The position numbers and the translations under genes were made by a program. DNA of 40,920 nucleotides from Microcaldota archaeon (GTDB lineage: Archaea > Micrarchaeota > Micrarchaeia > Micrarchaeales > CABMGC01). The DNA lies in assembly GCA_027365175.1 (NCBI GenBank), contig DAHXNY010000008.1:1-40920 (forward strand), given 5' to 3'. The notes under the pieces were generated by a model, which worked only from the letters and a program-made list of their open reading frames with translations, searched no databases and was not told the DNA's origin. This document shows positions 1-7,354 of this stretch, in pieces; the stretch's first letter is position 1, and each line of letters starts with the position of its first letter.

Positions 1-704
1 CATCAAGGTACAAAGATGAGACGTCACACCGGTTCAACGGTAAGAACTTCTGGACATGGGTCGTTGCGACAAAGGATTGGGCGTACTATACGATAGAACA
101 GAGAAGAAGTCACAAAGTTGCAAAGAACCTGGAGAGCACACATGGTGTTGACACTGTCGATGGATATGCAGGTTACAACAAACTACAATGCGAAAGGCAG
201 AGGTGTTGGGCGCATCTTCTGAGAAGGGCAAAGAAACCGATCTATCAGTTTGGCATCGACGAGAAGTTTGACGACTACAAAACGTTTGCCAAGAAACTGT
301 CTCTACTGTTTCATAATGCAAAAGTCGAAAAGAGAGAGGGAAAGTCGTCAAAGAAACTCCGCGGCAGATACGACAAGAAATTATGGAGATTGCTCCAATC
401 TGTGCCGACAGAGGGAAGGAACTTCACACGACTTACCAACTACATAATGAGATTCAATAACGAATGGTTTACCTTCCTTCAGTATGAAGATGTAGAACCT
501 ACAAATAACAGAGCTGAACGGTCTCTGCGGCCAATGGTCATAAAGAGAAGAATAAGCCAACAGAGCAGAGGAACAGACAACATGGACAGTTATGCGATGC
601 AGATGTCATTGCTTATGACATCAAAACTTCAAGGGCAGGAGTATACGGAGAATCTATCAAATATCCTGAAATCTGCCGTTCTCCCGACCCCGTACAAATC
701 TTAA
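1..704 (+). mobile_element. IS66-like insertion sequence, 3' part only
   Basis: The window begins inside an insertion sequence whose transposase gene runs off the left edge. I could not identify the right terminal inverted repeat in the AT-rich stretch after the transposase stop (705-760), so the true element boundary is unknown. It lies directly upstream of the peptide-maturation cassette, which makes it a candidate vehicle or a marker of a transferred segment. Confidence 0.7.
3..704 (+). CDS. IS66 family transposase, C-terminal part (5' end outside window)
   Basis: DDE-type transposase that would cut and join DNA ends. The frame is open from base 3 to the stop at 702-704, well upstream of the first internal ATG (390), so the gene is truncated only by the window edge. 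Reading that frame shows family hallmarks in order: DET near residue 5-7, a DGYAGYN block around residues 56-62 (second acidic residue), a CWAHLLRRAKK block around 72-82, and near the C-terminus TNNRAERSLRP, which carries the catalytic Glu. I see no frameshift or stop in the visible part, so the element may be active. IS66 elements are mainly bacterial, so presence here fits transfer. Confidence 0.85.
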   Translation, partial: SRYKDETSHRFNGKNFWTWVVATKDWAYYTIEQRRSHKVAKNLESTHGVDTVDGYAGYNKLQCERQRCWAHLLRRAKKPIYQFGIDEKFDDYKTFAKKLSLLFHNAKVEKREGKSSKKLRGRYDKKLWRLLQSVPTEGRNFTRLTNYIMRFNNEWFTFLQYEDVEPTNNRAERSLRPMVIKRRISQQSRGTDNMDSYAMQMSLLMTSKLQGQEYTENLSNILKSAVLPTPYKS

Positions 705-763
705 AGTGTTACATATTCAAAGCAACATTTAAAAACACACGTCATAAAAGCAAAAATGAAATG

Positions 764-773
764 TTTATATATT
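764..773 (+). promoter_or_regulatory. TATA box of the peptide-maturation operon
   Basis: TTTATATATT lies about 40 bases before the precursor start, so transcription would begin near 793-798. A GGTGAG ribosome-binding sequence at 795-800 and a GGTGGAG at 806-812 precede the two possible start codons (GTG 807, ATG 813). The three downstream genes are tightly packed with no further obvious promoter, so they probably share this one. Confidence 0.6.
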
Positions 774-812
774 ACCTAAACCATCACTATAATCGGTGAG
801 TAAAGGGTGGAG

Positions 813-1061
813 ATGATAAGTAAAACTAAACAAACCGGGAAAGCACAGACTACACTGAATCCAAGTAGCATAGAATTGGCAGATAGTATCAGGGATAAAT
901 CATCTGATGTATCATTTGATAAACTTGGCCGAACGTTGTTTGGAAGTTATATACGCGTTTTCAGAGATCCTGAAAGAACCCTGGCAGATAATTCAGGGTG
1001 TGATGGAGCAAATACAGGATGCCAGAACAGTGGATGCGATGGTTCTAACAGTGGTTGTTAA
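813..1061 (+). CDS. Putative RiPP precursor peptide with Cys-rich repeat core
   Basis: An 82-residue peptide (84 if GTG 807 is used). The first ~58 residues form a charged, Cys-free leader. The last 23 residues are Gly/Asn/Ser-rich with four Cys at 63, 70, 75 and 82, the last being the C-terminal residue. Spacing is C-x6-C-x4-C-x6-C, and each Cys follows N-S/T-G. The core is two copies of a 12-residue unit. It sits directly before a radical SAM enzyme, whose start overlaps its stop codon, and an M16 protease: the arrangement of sactipeptide/ranthipeptide systems such as subtilosin, where the radical SAM enzyme links Cys sulfur to a backbone or side-chain carbon and a protease removes the leader. 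Precursor status is inferred from architecture; I recognise no named family. A small metal-binding protein is the main alternative. Confidence 0.75.
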   Translation: MISKTKQTGKAQTTLNPSSIELADSIRDKSSDVSFDKLGRTLFGSYIRVFRDPERTLADNSGCDGANTGCQNSGCDGSNSGC

Positions 1062-2080
1062 TACCATTCCAAGGTGTTACAATCGATATTCTAGCTACTG
1101 TAACGGATAAGTCTTCTTTGCATAGATTCAGCGGATCAAATAACTTCAACCTTATAATATTGCCAACAGAGCAATGCAATTTTAGATGCGCCTATTGCTA
1201 CGAAGACTTTACTAATGCAAAACGAATGGATAAAGAAACTGTAAGTGGCGTTAAGAACCTTATTACTAAGCGATCCGTTTTAGGATTGGACCATTTAAAT
1301 ATCTCATGGTTTGGTGGAGAACCTCTTACAGCATACGCAATAGTCACCGACATAATGCAGCATGCTAAAAGAACTTCAGAAAGCAATAATGTATCATTAT
1401 CATCGCACATGACTACAAACGGATACTTATTAACCGCAGATAAGTTAGATGCGTTAATTGAAAACGGTGTAAAATCGTATCAGATATCATTTGACGGATA
1501 CAAGGATATTCACGACAAATATAGGCTAAGAGCAGATGGGAAAGGTACTTTCGATATCTTATGGAAAAACATTGTAAATGCTCACAAATTAAAAGACGCT
1601 GATTTTGACATTACCATACGCATACATGTTAATAATCATAATATAAGCAGTATAAAAGAGCTTCTTAGGAAAGCCAGAGACGATTTAGAAGAAGATAATA
1701 GATTCAAGTTCTTCATAAGGCCCATATCCAGACTCGGAGGACATAATGATAACAACATACCAATACTAGCAGATAACGACCGGGTTTATGCGAGCAACAT
1801 AATATCCATGTTGCGCGAAGAAGCTAAGTCATTAGGTTTGGTCCACATATCAACTTCCGAATCGAATGTTTGTTATGCTGCAAAACTCGATACGTTGCTA
1901 ATAAGACAGGATGGCAGATTGGGAAAGTGTACAGTGGCATTATACGATGATCGCAATACTGTGGGCAGGCTATTAAAAGATGGTACGGTTGATATAGATA
2001 GGGATAAAGTTCTTTGGTGGTCCAGAGGTCTATTTACCGAAGACAACTTCCAATTAACATGTCCGTTAATTGCAAAATAA
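1055..2080 (+). CDS. Radical SAM peptide maturase with SPASM-like C-terminus
   Basis: Predicted to generate the 5'-deoxyadenosyl radical and crosslink the adjacent precursor. C41, C45 and C48 form the CX3CX2C motif (CNFRCAYC) for the [4Fe-4S] cluster; GGEP at 87-90 binds SAM. The C-terminal third has a SPASM/twitch pattern: C273, an IRQDGRLGKC stretch ending at C292, a VGRL..DGT segment, then C336. Normal SPASM domains continue with more Cys; this one stops five residues after C336. There is no in-frame ATG before the cluster motif, and an in-frame stop lies at 1046, so initiation must be non-AUG: TTG 1055 overlaps the last codons and stop of the precursor, suggesting translational coupling. 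Family assignment is solid; the substrate is inferred from position. Confidence 0.85.
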   Translation: MLIPFQGVTIDILATVTDKSSLHRFSGSNNFNLIILPTEQCNFRCAYCYEDFTNAKRMDKETVSGVKNLITKRSVLGLDHLNISWFGGEPLTAYAIVTDIMQHAKRTSESNNVSLSSHMTTNGYLLTADKLDALIENGVKSYQISFDGYKDIHDKYRLRADGKGTFDILWKNIVNAHKLKDADFDITIRIHVNNHNISSIKELLRKARDDLEEDNRFKFFIRPISRLGGHNDNNIPILADNDRVYASNIISMLREEAKSLGLVHISTSESNVCYAAKLDTLLIRQDGRLGKCTVALYDDRNTVGRLLKDGTVDIDRDKVLWWSRGLFTEDNFQLTCPLIAK

Positions 2081-2101
2081 TTTGTGAATGTACGATGCGT
2101 T

Positions 2102-3280
2102 ATGATAGATTTAGTTTTAGATAATGGCCTAAGAATAACTGCACTTAAAAAAAGCACTCTTAAATCATCAAGCATAACTGCACTTGTTGACTATGGTACA
2201 GCATACGAATCAGAAAATGAATCTGCACATTTACTAGAGCATGCACTTCTTAGCAATATAAGTGAAGGTCTGCTGAAAAATGGAAGCTATGCCCATGGCA
2301 AGACGTTTCCAACATATACTACTTATTACCTGCCTTTTTATTACAAATATGCTGACGAAACTGCAGACTTGATTACTAAGTTAATGTTGCACCCTTCATT
2401 TAACGAGGAAAATATAAACAATGATAAAAGATCCGTATTGCTAGAACTCTCAAGAGTGCATGACAATCCCTTCATAGCGTTTAACGACAAGATGATTGTC
2501 GTCCTGTTTGGAGATAAAATTAAAAAATCAATACCTGAAGAGATAAACATAACAGAATCAACAAATACGGACATGTTGGAAGATACTTACTACAAACATT
2601 ACACTCCTTCAAAAACGCATATCTTCGCATACGGTGCTATAAACGAAGAAAAAATTGTTGAAAGACTAAAAAATAACTTCAGGCATGCCGGAGATGGTAC
2701 GACAGATAAAAACCGTAATCAACCAACCATAAAAAAATCTCCTGAACAAGAGGTTAAATATAATTTTGATAGTGCATTAGTCGGCACTGGATTTACTCTG
2801 CCAGGAACAGAACATTTCGGTAAAAATATGTATAGTTATTATTCATTTAGCATGGCTTTTCAAGGTCTCATCACAAGGCTTAATGATGCTCTAAAAAACA
2901 AAGGGCTTATTTACGAGGGGCAATCACAAGAACAGGTATTTAACAGTGCCGGCTATTGCTGGTATTTTGCTCCTGTGGATAAAAAGAACACAGAGGAAGC
3001 ACAAAAAACAATATCTACAGAAATTGATAGCATATCTAAAAGCGGATTCAGTAACGACGAATTCGGGTTTTATAAAAAGAGAATGCTCCTAAATTATACG
3101 GACAATAAGGAAAACAAGGAACGTTTCTCGATAGACTTCCTTAGATTTAAACTTGCATATAATCTTGAAGATAACGAAATTGAAACAAATCCGATTGAAG
3201 ACCTGCGGAAAGACAACCTAGATGAGGCTGTTTCTAATTATCTATCAAGGAGGAACGACCTTGTAATAAATAACAAATAA
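2102..3280 (+). CDS. M16 family zinc peptidase (probable leader peptidase)
   Basis: About 392 residues, one M16 unit (N- and C-terminal halves). The inverted zinc motif HLLEH is intact at residues 43-47 counted from ATG 2102, with a downstream Glu near 115 (LLELSR) as third ligand. The C-terminal half has the family pattern around SRL/LITRLNDAL..KGLIYEG. M16 proteases such as AlbF (subtilosin) and PqqF (PQQ) process radical-SAM-modified peptides, so leader removal is the likely role. It starts 21 bases after the radical SAM stop; GTG 2084 is an alternative start only three bases after it, but the conserved domain begins exactly at MIDLVLDNGL. No signal peptide or membrane segment, so it acts in the cytoplasm. 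Confidence 0.85.
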   Translation: MIDLVLDNGLRITALKKSTLKSSSITALVDYGTAYESENESAHLLEHALLSNISEGLLKNGSYAHGKTFPTYTTYYLPFYYKYADETADLITKLMLHPSFNEENINNDKRSVLLELSRVHDNPFIAFNDKMIVVLFGDKIKKSIPEEINITESTNTDMLEDTYYKHYTPSKTHIFAYGAINEEKIVERLKNNFRHAGDGTTDKNRNQPTIKKSPEQEVKYNFDSALVGTGFTLPGTEHFGKNMYSYYSFSMAFQGLITRLNDALKNKGLIYEGQSQEQVFNSAGYCWYFAPVDKKNTEEAQKTISTEIDSISKSGFSNDEFGFYKKRMLLNYTDNKENKERFSIDFLRFKLAYNLEDNEIETNPIEDLRKDNLDEAVSNYLSRRNDLVINNK

Positions 3281-3300
3281 TGAGATACTCTATTATCTAT

Positions 3301-4527
3301 TCATTTTATGTTTAGGCTCATGAGTATCAGGACAGATATTATGTAGAATGGTATTGCAAGCATGAATGTAGAGATATATGAGACATTAGCATAGAGATAC
3401 CCTGAGAATATCTGTGCAGGGAAGGCAGCTATGAGCGGCATTACGCTGAACAGAGCCATCAGCTTTCCGCGTCTCTCCTTCTCAGAGAGATTTCCCTGCA
3501 GCGTGGACATGGAAGGCTGCGCGATTGCGCCTCCGACGCCACCCGTAACGCTCCATGCAAGAAGGTCATTCATGCCGTTTGAAGATACGAATATGAACAT
3601 GGATAACGGGGAGAAGAGAGCCGAGAGGATAGCTGCCTTTTTCAGTCCTGCACGCTTTATTATCCTTACGGAGGGGATAAGCACAATCACGGTGGCAAGC
3701 CCTGTAATTCCGCTGAGCAGCCCGTATGTCACCGGAGACAGGCTCAGCTGCTTTACAAGATATATGGATACGAAGATGGTGGTGAAGCTTGCAGCTATGC
3801 TAGAAGTCACGGCATACCAGAGCAGCTTCTTTGCATCGCTGTTTGCCTTTTTGATGGTATGCACATAATCGCTTATCATCTCCCTGAAGTTCTTGAGGAA
3901 CGGCTCCTTCAGCCTGGGCCTCGGCTTATACGTCTCACCCAGCTTTATCGCACGGTAGAGCATCGCCGTCAAGCCAAGCATGCCGCTTGCAAAGAATGCG
4001 ATCTTGATCCCGTTTATATCTCCGTAGCGCACCATGAGCAATCCCCCTATAACAGGTGCAAATACTGCAGGAAGGGTGTTAAGTATTGCAAAAGAGGCAA
4101 AGCCGGAAGGTCGCATATCCTGCCTCATCGATTCGGTTAGCACAGAGTTGAACGCGGGCGTGTAGATGCTGCAAAGCGATCCTATTATAACCGGAATAAG
4201 TATGATCTGCCAGGTGTTTATGAAGAGATACAGGAAGGCGCTTCCTGCGGCAATTGTGCTGAATATCACTATGATCTTTCTCCTCCCGAATACGTCTGCA
4301 AGATAGCCACCCAGGAGCAGGGCCGCTGCAGTTACCACTGAGCTTATTGCAGCCATCACTGCGATGTACAGCAGAGGCATTCCCAGTGCCTTGAAGAATA
4401 TCGACTGGAATGGAGAATACATGAAGCTGCCGATGCCCCAGATTGCAGAAGTAAGCGTTATTATCCATGCATCTTTAGGCAGATAGAATCTGAATACTCC
4501 TGGCTTGCCGCCTCTGCGTGTCGCCAT
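3301..4527 (-). CDS. Major facilitator superfamily transporter
   Basis: A 408-residue integral membrane protein with about twelve hydrophobic segments. Motif A of the MFS is visible between segments 2 and 3 (GGYLADVFGRRK, roughly residues 73-84), and a charged cytoplasmic loop around 205-235 separates the halves. This size and pattern match drug/metabolite efflux MFS proteins, but the substrate cannot be read from sequence. Its 3' end faces the 3' end of the M16 gene 20 bases away. Base composition is clearly more GC-rich than the peptide cassette, so it is probably resident DNA rather than part of the cassette; a role in exporting the peptide is only a possibility. Confidence 0.88.
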   Translation of the reverse strand: MATRRGGKPGVFRFYLPKDAWIITLTSAIWGIGSFMYSPFQSIFFKALGMPLLYIAVMAAISSVVTAAALLLGGYLADVFGRRKIIVIFSTIAAGSAFLYLFINTWQIILIPVIIGSLCSIYTPAFNSVLTESMRQDMRPSGFASFAILNTLPAVFAPVIGGLLMVRYGDINGIKIAFFASGMLGLTAMLYRAIKLGETYKPRPRLKEPFLKNFREMISDYVHTIKKANSDAKKLLWYAVTSSIAASFTTIFVSIYLVKQLSLSPVTYGLLSGITGLATVIVLIPSVRIIKRAGLKKAAILSALFSPLSMFIFVSSNGMNDLLAWSVTGGVGGAIAQPSMSTLQGNLSEKERRGKLMALFSVMPLIAAFPAQIFSGYLYANVSYISTFMLAIPFYIISVLILMSLNIK

Positions 4528-4550
4528 GCTTCATCTTTTCGTTAGTAAAG

Positions 4551-4560
4551 AAATATAAAC
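4551..4560 (-). promoter_or_regulatory. TATA box of the MFS transporter gene
   Basis: On the minus strand this reads GTTTATATTT, about 25-30 bases before the ATG at 4527, implying a very short leader or leaderless mRNA, as for many genes in the window. Confidence 0.5.
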
Positions 4561-4736
4561 AGAGATTATACGTGTGCTCCGAGGAGCGGATAAGGACATA
4601 AGGACCATTCTTCACAATGTAAAGGCAGAGAATCTAACATGATTAGCAATGGCCTTCCCAACCCTCTGAAGAAATTACGCATAACGCATATATAATCGTT
4701 GTATAGAGTTAGACAAAAAACGTTGTAGCAGTCACG

Positions 4737-4745
4737 TTTAAATAT
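4737..4745 (+). promoter_or_regulatory. TATA box of the 64-residue protein gene
   Basis: TTTAAATAT sits about 30 bases before ATG 4775. No ribosome-binding sequence lies between, which suggests leaderless translation and supports the short gene being real. Confidence 0.55.
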
Positions 4746-4774
4746 GGTATTTTGCATCTACTGAGCGTGTATCT

Positions 4775-4969
4775 ATGCACGAAATCAAAAAAATGATCCC
4801 TAAGAGTAAACAGGCCGAAGATTTGACGCAGAAAAATCAAAAGGTCACGATTCTTGATCATCAAGGCAGATTCTCGTCAGAATTGCGCACGGATAAGGAG
4901 AGCATAGAACCTGTAGACCTGAGAAGAGGAGGCATAAGCAAGCCATTTCTTAGGAAGGCCATTTACTAG
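4775..4969 (+). CDS. Small hypothetical protein, 64 residues
   Basis: I recognise no family. The product is basic and hydrophilic, with no Cys, no membrane segment and a Lys/Gln-rich N-terminal half. It is supported by the well-placed TATA box at 4737-4745, which fixes the ATG at 4775 as a probable leaderless start. It stands alone between the divergent MFS gene and the next small gene. Cytoplasmic location is inferred. Confidence 0.5.
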   Translation: MHEIKKMIPKSKQAEDLTQKNQKVTILDHQGRFSSELRTDKESIEPVDLRRGGISKPFLRKAIY

Positions 4970-5142
4970 ACTCTGTTCTTTTTACAGAAAGACGAATGCT
5001 CTTAGATACTTTTAAATATCACAAAAACCTATTTTCCTGTATCAGTCTGCATGAATTCTTCAATTAACTGGCGACCGGGCAAAATCCAAATAACTAGAGT
5101 AAATGCGTCGTGATGACCGTGTGTGTTTAAAGATTATACGAG

Positions 5143-5430
5143 ATGAACAATATGAAATTAGTCGAAAGGATAAAGGAGAGAAAAGAGATAAGGACGCAGG
5201 TAAACGAGGCTATAGATGCAGGAAACCAGGCATTTGCCAAGGCTTTTGCAGACGCCATGCGAATGGGGCCGCTGGATGTTGATTCAAGAACAACATTCGG
5301 CATGGGAAAGATGCATGCAAAATCCGATACCGGTTTCAGATTGGAAAATGTGCTGCACGTTACAACTTTTGTGCACAGGCACGGTCTGTACAGATTTATG
5401 AGGAAGAGAGGCAACGGAGAGGGCCAATAA
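5143..5430 (+). CDS. Hypothetical protein, 95 residues
   Basis: A basic protein with a predicted helical, highly charged N-terminal third (Lys/Arg/Glu rich, to about residue 25) followed by an Ala-rich helix and a Gly/His-containing tail. I recognise no family. It starts 16 bases before the first of two bactofilin-like genes and probably heads that operon. A TTTAAAGAT at 5127-5135 is very near the ATG; a better TATA (TTTTAAATATC) lies at about 5009-5019 and would give a leader of roughly 100 bases. Confidence 0.55.
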   Translation: MNNMKLVERIKERKEIRTQVNEAIDAGNQAFAKAFADAMRMGPLDVDSRTTFGMGKMHAKSDTGFRLENVLHVTTFVHRHGLYRFMRKRGNGEGQ

Positions 5431-5446
5431 AACGATACCTGATTAG

Positions 5447-6094
5447 ATGATATTCTCGAAGAACAATGCCGCAGACGAGGCAATCTATGCGGAAAGGCAG
5501 GCTACCAGGCTTATACCTAGAGACCTTGTACTGTATAGAAATACGAGGTTTGCCGGAAGCGTGGCAGTACATGGAAATATAACGGGATACAGAGGAAGAA
5601 GATACGGTCTGGCCATTCTTGACGGGAATCTTTCTGCGCAGGACATTGTGCTGGGGGACCTTAAGCTGCCTGGAAACGTAAGCGCAAGGTCCATGGATGT
5701 GCAGAACCTCCATTGCAATAACATATCGGTAGTAAGAGAGCTGTACTGCAAAAACGTATTCGCAGCAAACATATCTGCAGATGAGATATGCGCCAAGAGA
5801 GTAAACGCCAAGGGAGACATAGCAGCGCGCATTCTGATATCACTGACAAGCATAACTGCAAAGGATCTGCTTGTAGACTATGTGAGTGCAGTAAAGGACA
5901 TAAGCATAAGGAATGCGGAGGCCAAGGACAGCATAATAACAGAAAAGGACATATTCTACAATCTGATATGCCATGCCCACAGGAAGATACTGTACAGGTA
6001 TGCGTATCCGCAGTTTGAAAATGCCACGCATCCATTTGTATCAAATGAGGACATAAATATCAAAAACAGTATTTATCAGGAAAAAAGAGGCTGA
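5447..6094 (+). CDS. Bactofilin-like beta-solenoid protein A
   Basis: A 215-residue protein. After an N-terminal stretch with a RDLVLY..TRFAGSVAVHGNITG pattern (about residues 25-50), residues 65-155 are short beta-strand repeats with a period of five to six residues (ISA, VSA, ITA, IRN type turns), as in right-handed parallel beta-helices. Bactofilins (polymer-forming cytoskeletal proteins) and similar repeat proteins look like this; they self-assemble into filaments. No signal peptide, so cytoplasmic assembly is plausible. The C-terminal ~50 residues leave the repeat pattern. The next gene is a shorter paralogue four bases downstream. Family membership is by pattern only. Confidence 0.6.
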   Translation: MIFSKNNAADEAIYAERQATRLIPRDLVLYRNTRFAGSVAVHGNITGYRGRRYGLAILDGNLSAQDIVLGDLKLPGNVSARSMDVQNLHCNNISVVRELYCKNVFAANISADEICAKRVNAKGDIAARILISLTSITAKDLLVDYVSAVKDISIRNAEAKDSIITEKDIFYNLICHAHRKILYRYAYPQFENATHPFVSNEDINIKNSIYQEKRG

Positions 6095-6098
6095 TTAT

Positions 6099-6539
6099 AT
6101 GACGACAAAAAGCATGAATCAGGAAATTAAGGAAGCACAAGAGACTGTAATAGAAAATGATCTTGTATTAGAGAAAGATGCTTCGTATCAGGGCAACCTG
6201 GTAGTAAAGGGAAGCGTATCCGGGATATATGGCTCAAGGTACACCCTAAAAGTAAACGGTGATCTGAGGGTATCGGGTAACGTAGCAGCAAGCGAGCTCA
6301 GAGTCACAGGCAGCATATACTCCGATGCGGATATCTCTGCCAGATCCATATCCGCTCTTGACATTTCAGCATGCAGAATATCTGCCAGTAGTATGCAGGC
6401 GCGTGACATAATAGCATGTAAGATAAATTCATCTTCGATAACTGCACACTCGATATCGCGCAGTGTAGAATGTGCACATGAGGACAAGACAAAGGACCAG
6501 GCGTTTAGCTCTCTTAGAAGGAGTCAAATATTATATTAG
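6099..6539 (+). CDS. Bactofilin-like beta-solenoid protein B
   Basis: A 146-residue paralogue of the preceding protein. It shares the order DLVLEKDASYQGNLVVKGSVSG (about residues 20-42), a GSRYTLKVNGDLRVSGNV block (similar to RRYGLAILDGNLSAQDI in the neighbour), then a run of short ISA/IIA repeats at about 70-120. It probably assembles with the first protein into a filament or co-polymer. Only four bases separate the genes, so they are co-translated. The N-terminal QEIKEAQ resembles QEIKAAQ in the next gene at 6602, hinting at a shared partner or localisation signal. Confidence 0.58.
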   Translation: MTTKSMNQEIKEAQETVIENDLVLEKDASYQGNLVVKGSVSGIYGSRYTLKVNGDLRVSGNVAASELRVTGSIYSDADISARSISALDISACRISASSMQARDIIACKINSSSITAHSISRSVECAHEDKTKDQAFSSLRRSQILY

Positions 6540-6601
6540 AATTTCTAAATATATCTTAGTATGATGTTATTTTTAGGACTTTATGATAAACACGTGATAA
6601 A

Positions 6602-7222
6602 ATGCAGACGATGCAAAAAATTACACAGGAGATTAAGGCGGCGCAGCATCCATTATCACAGGTGCCGATAATCTTCAAGAGATTCGGAAGGGACAATGTT
6701 CTTGATGATAGCAATAGCTCATACGAAGAGATAATGGCGCGCAGGCTGGCTCCTGTAAGGCCTGAGATACCTGAAGGACATGTGCATGTGACACTTAAGC
6801 TTGCGGCTACTTCCTTCCTGCTTAATGAGGATTTCAGAACAGACCTTTTCAGGCACTCTGTTACCATGGTACAAAGCCGTAGGATAAAATCCGAGGGCTA
6901 TTTTGAGATACTCAAAGACGGGATGACTAAGGATGGAAGGCAGACAAATAGCATGTTCGAGCCTGTAGATAGATATACATTCTACAATAGACTCAGGCCA
7001 ACGGAGAGATCATTTCATGCATGCCGAGGGGTTGGCAGTTTATACATAGATGCAAATCCTGAAAGGGGCCTGATGCTTTATACAACTCCATTCCAGCCTG
7101 ATGAGCTAAGCATAGCAGTTGTAAGAAAGGCGGATATTGAAACGGTGATGAGAAACGCTCCAATATCAAAAACAAGAGCATTTGTCAATACTCTCAAGTC
7201 CGCAGCAAGAAGATATCTGTAA
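6602..7222 (+). CDS. Hypothetical protein, 206 residues
   Basis: I recognise no family. A soluble, mixed alpha/beta-looking protein without signal peptide or membrane segment. Features include one Cys in the middle (ACRGVGSLYIDA), an early Pro/Arg-rich loop (RRLAPVRPEIPEGHVHVTLKL) and a basic C-terminal helix. Its first residues share the QEIKxAQ motif with the bactofilin-like protein B immediately upstream, so it may work with that operon, though a 60-base AT-rich gap separates them and could contain a promoter. ATG 6602 follows a GTGATAAA sequence that can serve as a ribosome-binding site. Confidence 0.6.
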   Translation: MQTMQKITQEIKAAQHPLSQVPIIFKRFGRDNVLDDSNSSYEEIMARRLAPVRPEIPEGHVHVTLKLAATSFLLNEDFRTDLFRHSVTMVQSRRIKSEGYFEILKDGMTKDGRQTNSMFEPVDRYTFYNRLRPTERSFHACRGVGSLYIDANPERGLMLYTTPFQPDELSIAVVRKADIETVMRNAPISKTRAFVNTLKSAARRYL

Positions 7223-7333
7223 TTCTAATAACCTCTTAGATATTCTGGATAAATATTAGTGGCAGTATTGTGCTGATAACGCAGGAGTAGCTATCGCACA
7301 GATATCTGGAGGAAAGCTAACAATATCTTAGCC

Positions 7334-7354
7334 ATTCTAAATAAATGTTAGAAT
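7334..7354. repeat. Inverted repeat ATTCTAA / TTAGAAT
   Basis: Perfect 7-bp arms around a 7-base loop in the large intergenic region. AT-rich, so weak as an RNA hairpin; it could be a protein-binding palindrome. Confidence 0.35.

Noticed and set aside
34-351. 105-codon minus-strand ORF
   Set aside because: Antisense to the open transposase frame, which shows clear IS66 motifs.
813-1061. Reading the Cys-rich peptide as a metallothionein or plain zinc protein
   Set aside because: Possible from Cys content alone, but a Cys-free leader, regular repeat core and coupled radical SAM and M16 genes fit a RiPP precursor much better.
4566-4757. 63-codon minus-strand ORF between the MFS gene and the next promoter
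   Set aside because: It covers the TATA boxes of both flanking genes and has no start signals of its own.
5051-5113. 20-codon ORF after a TATA box (5009-5019)
   Set aside because: Promoter spacing would allow it, but it is very short, has no overlap with the next gene and no recognisable feature.
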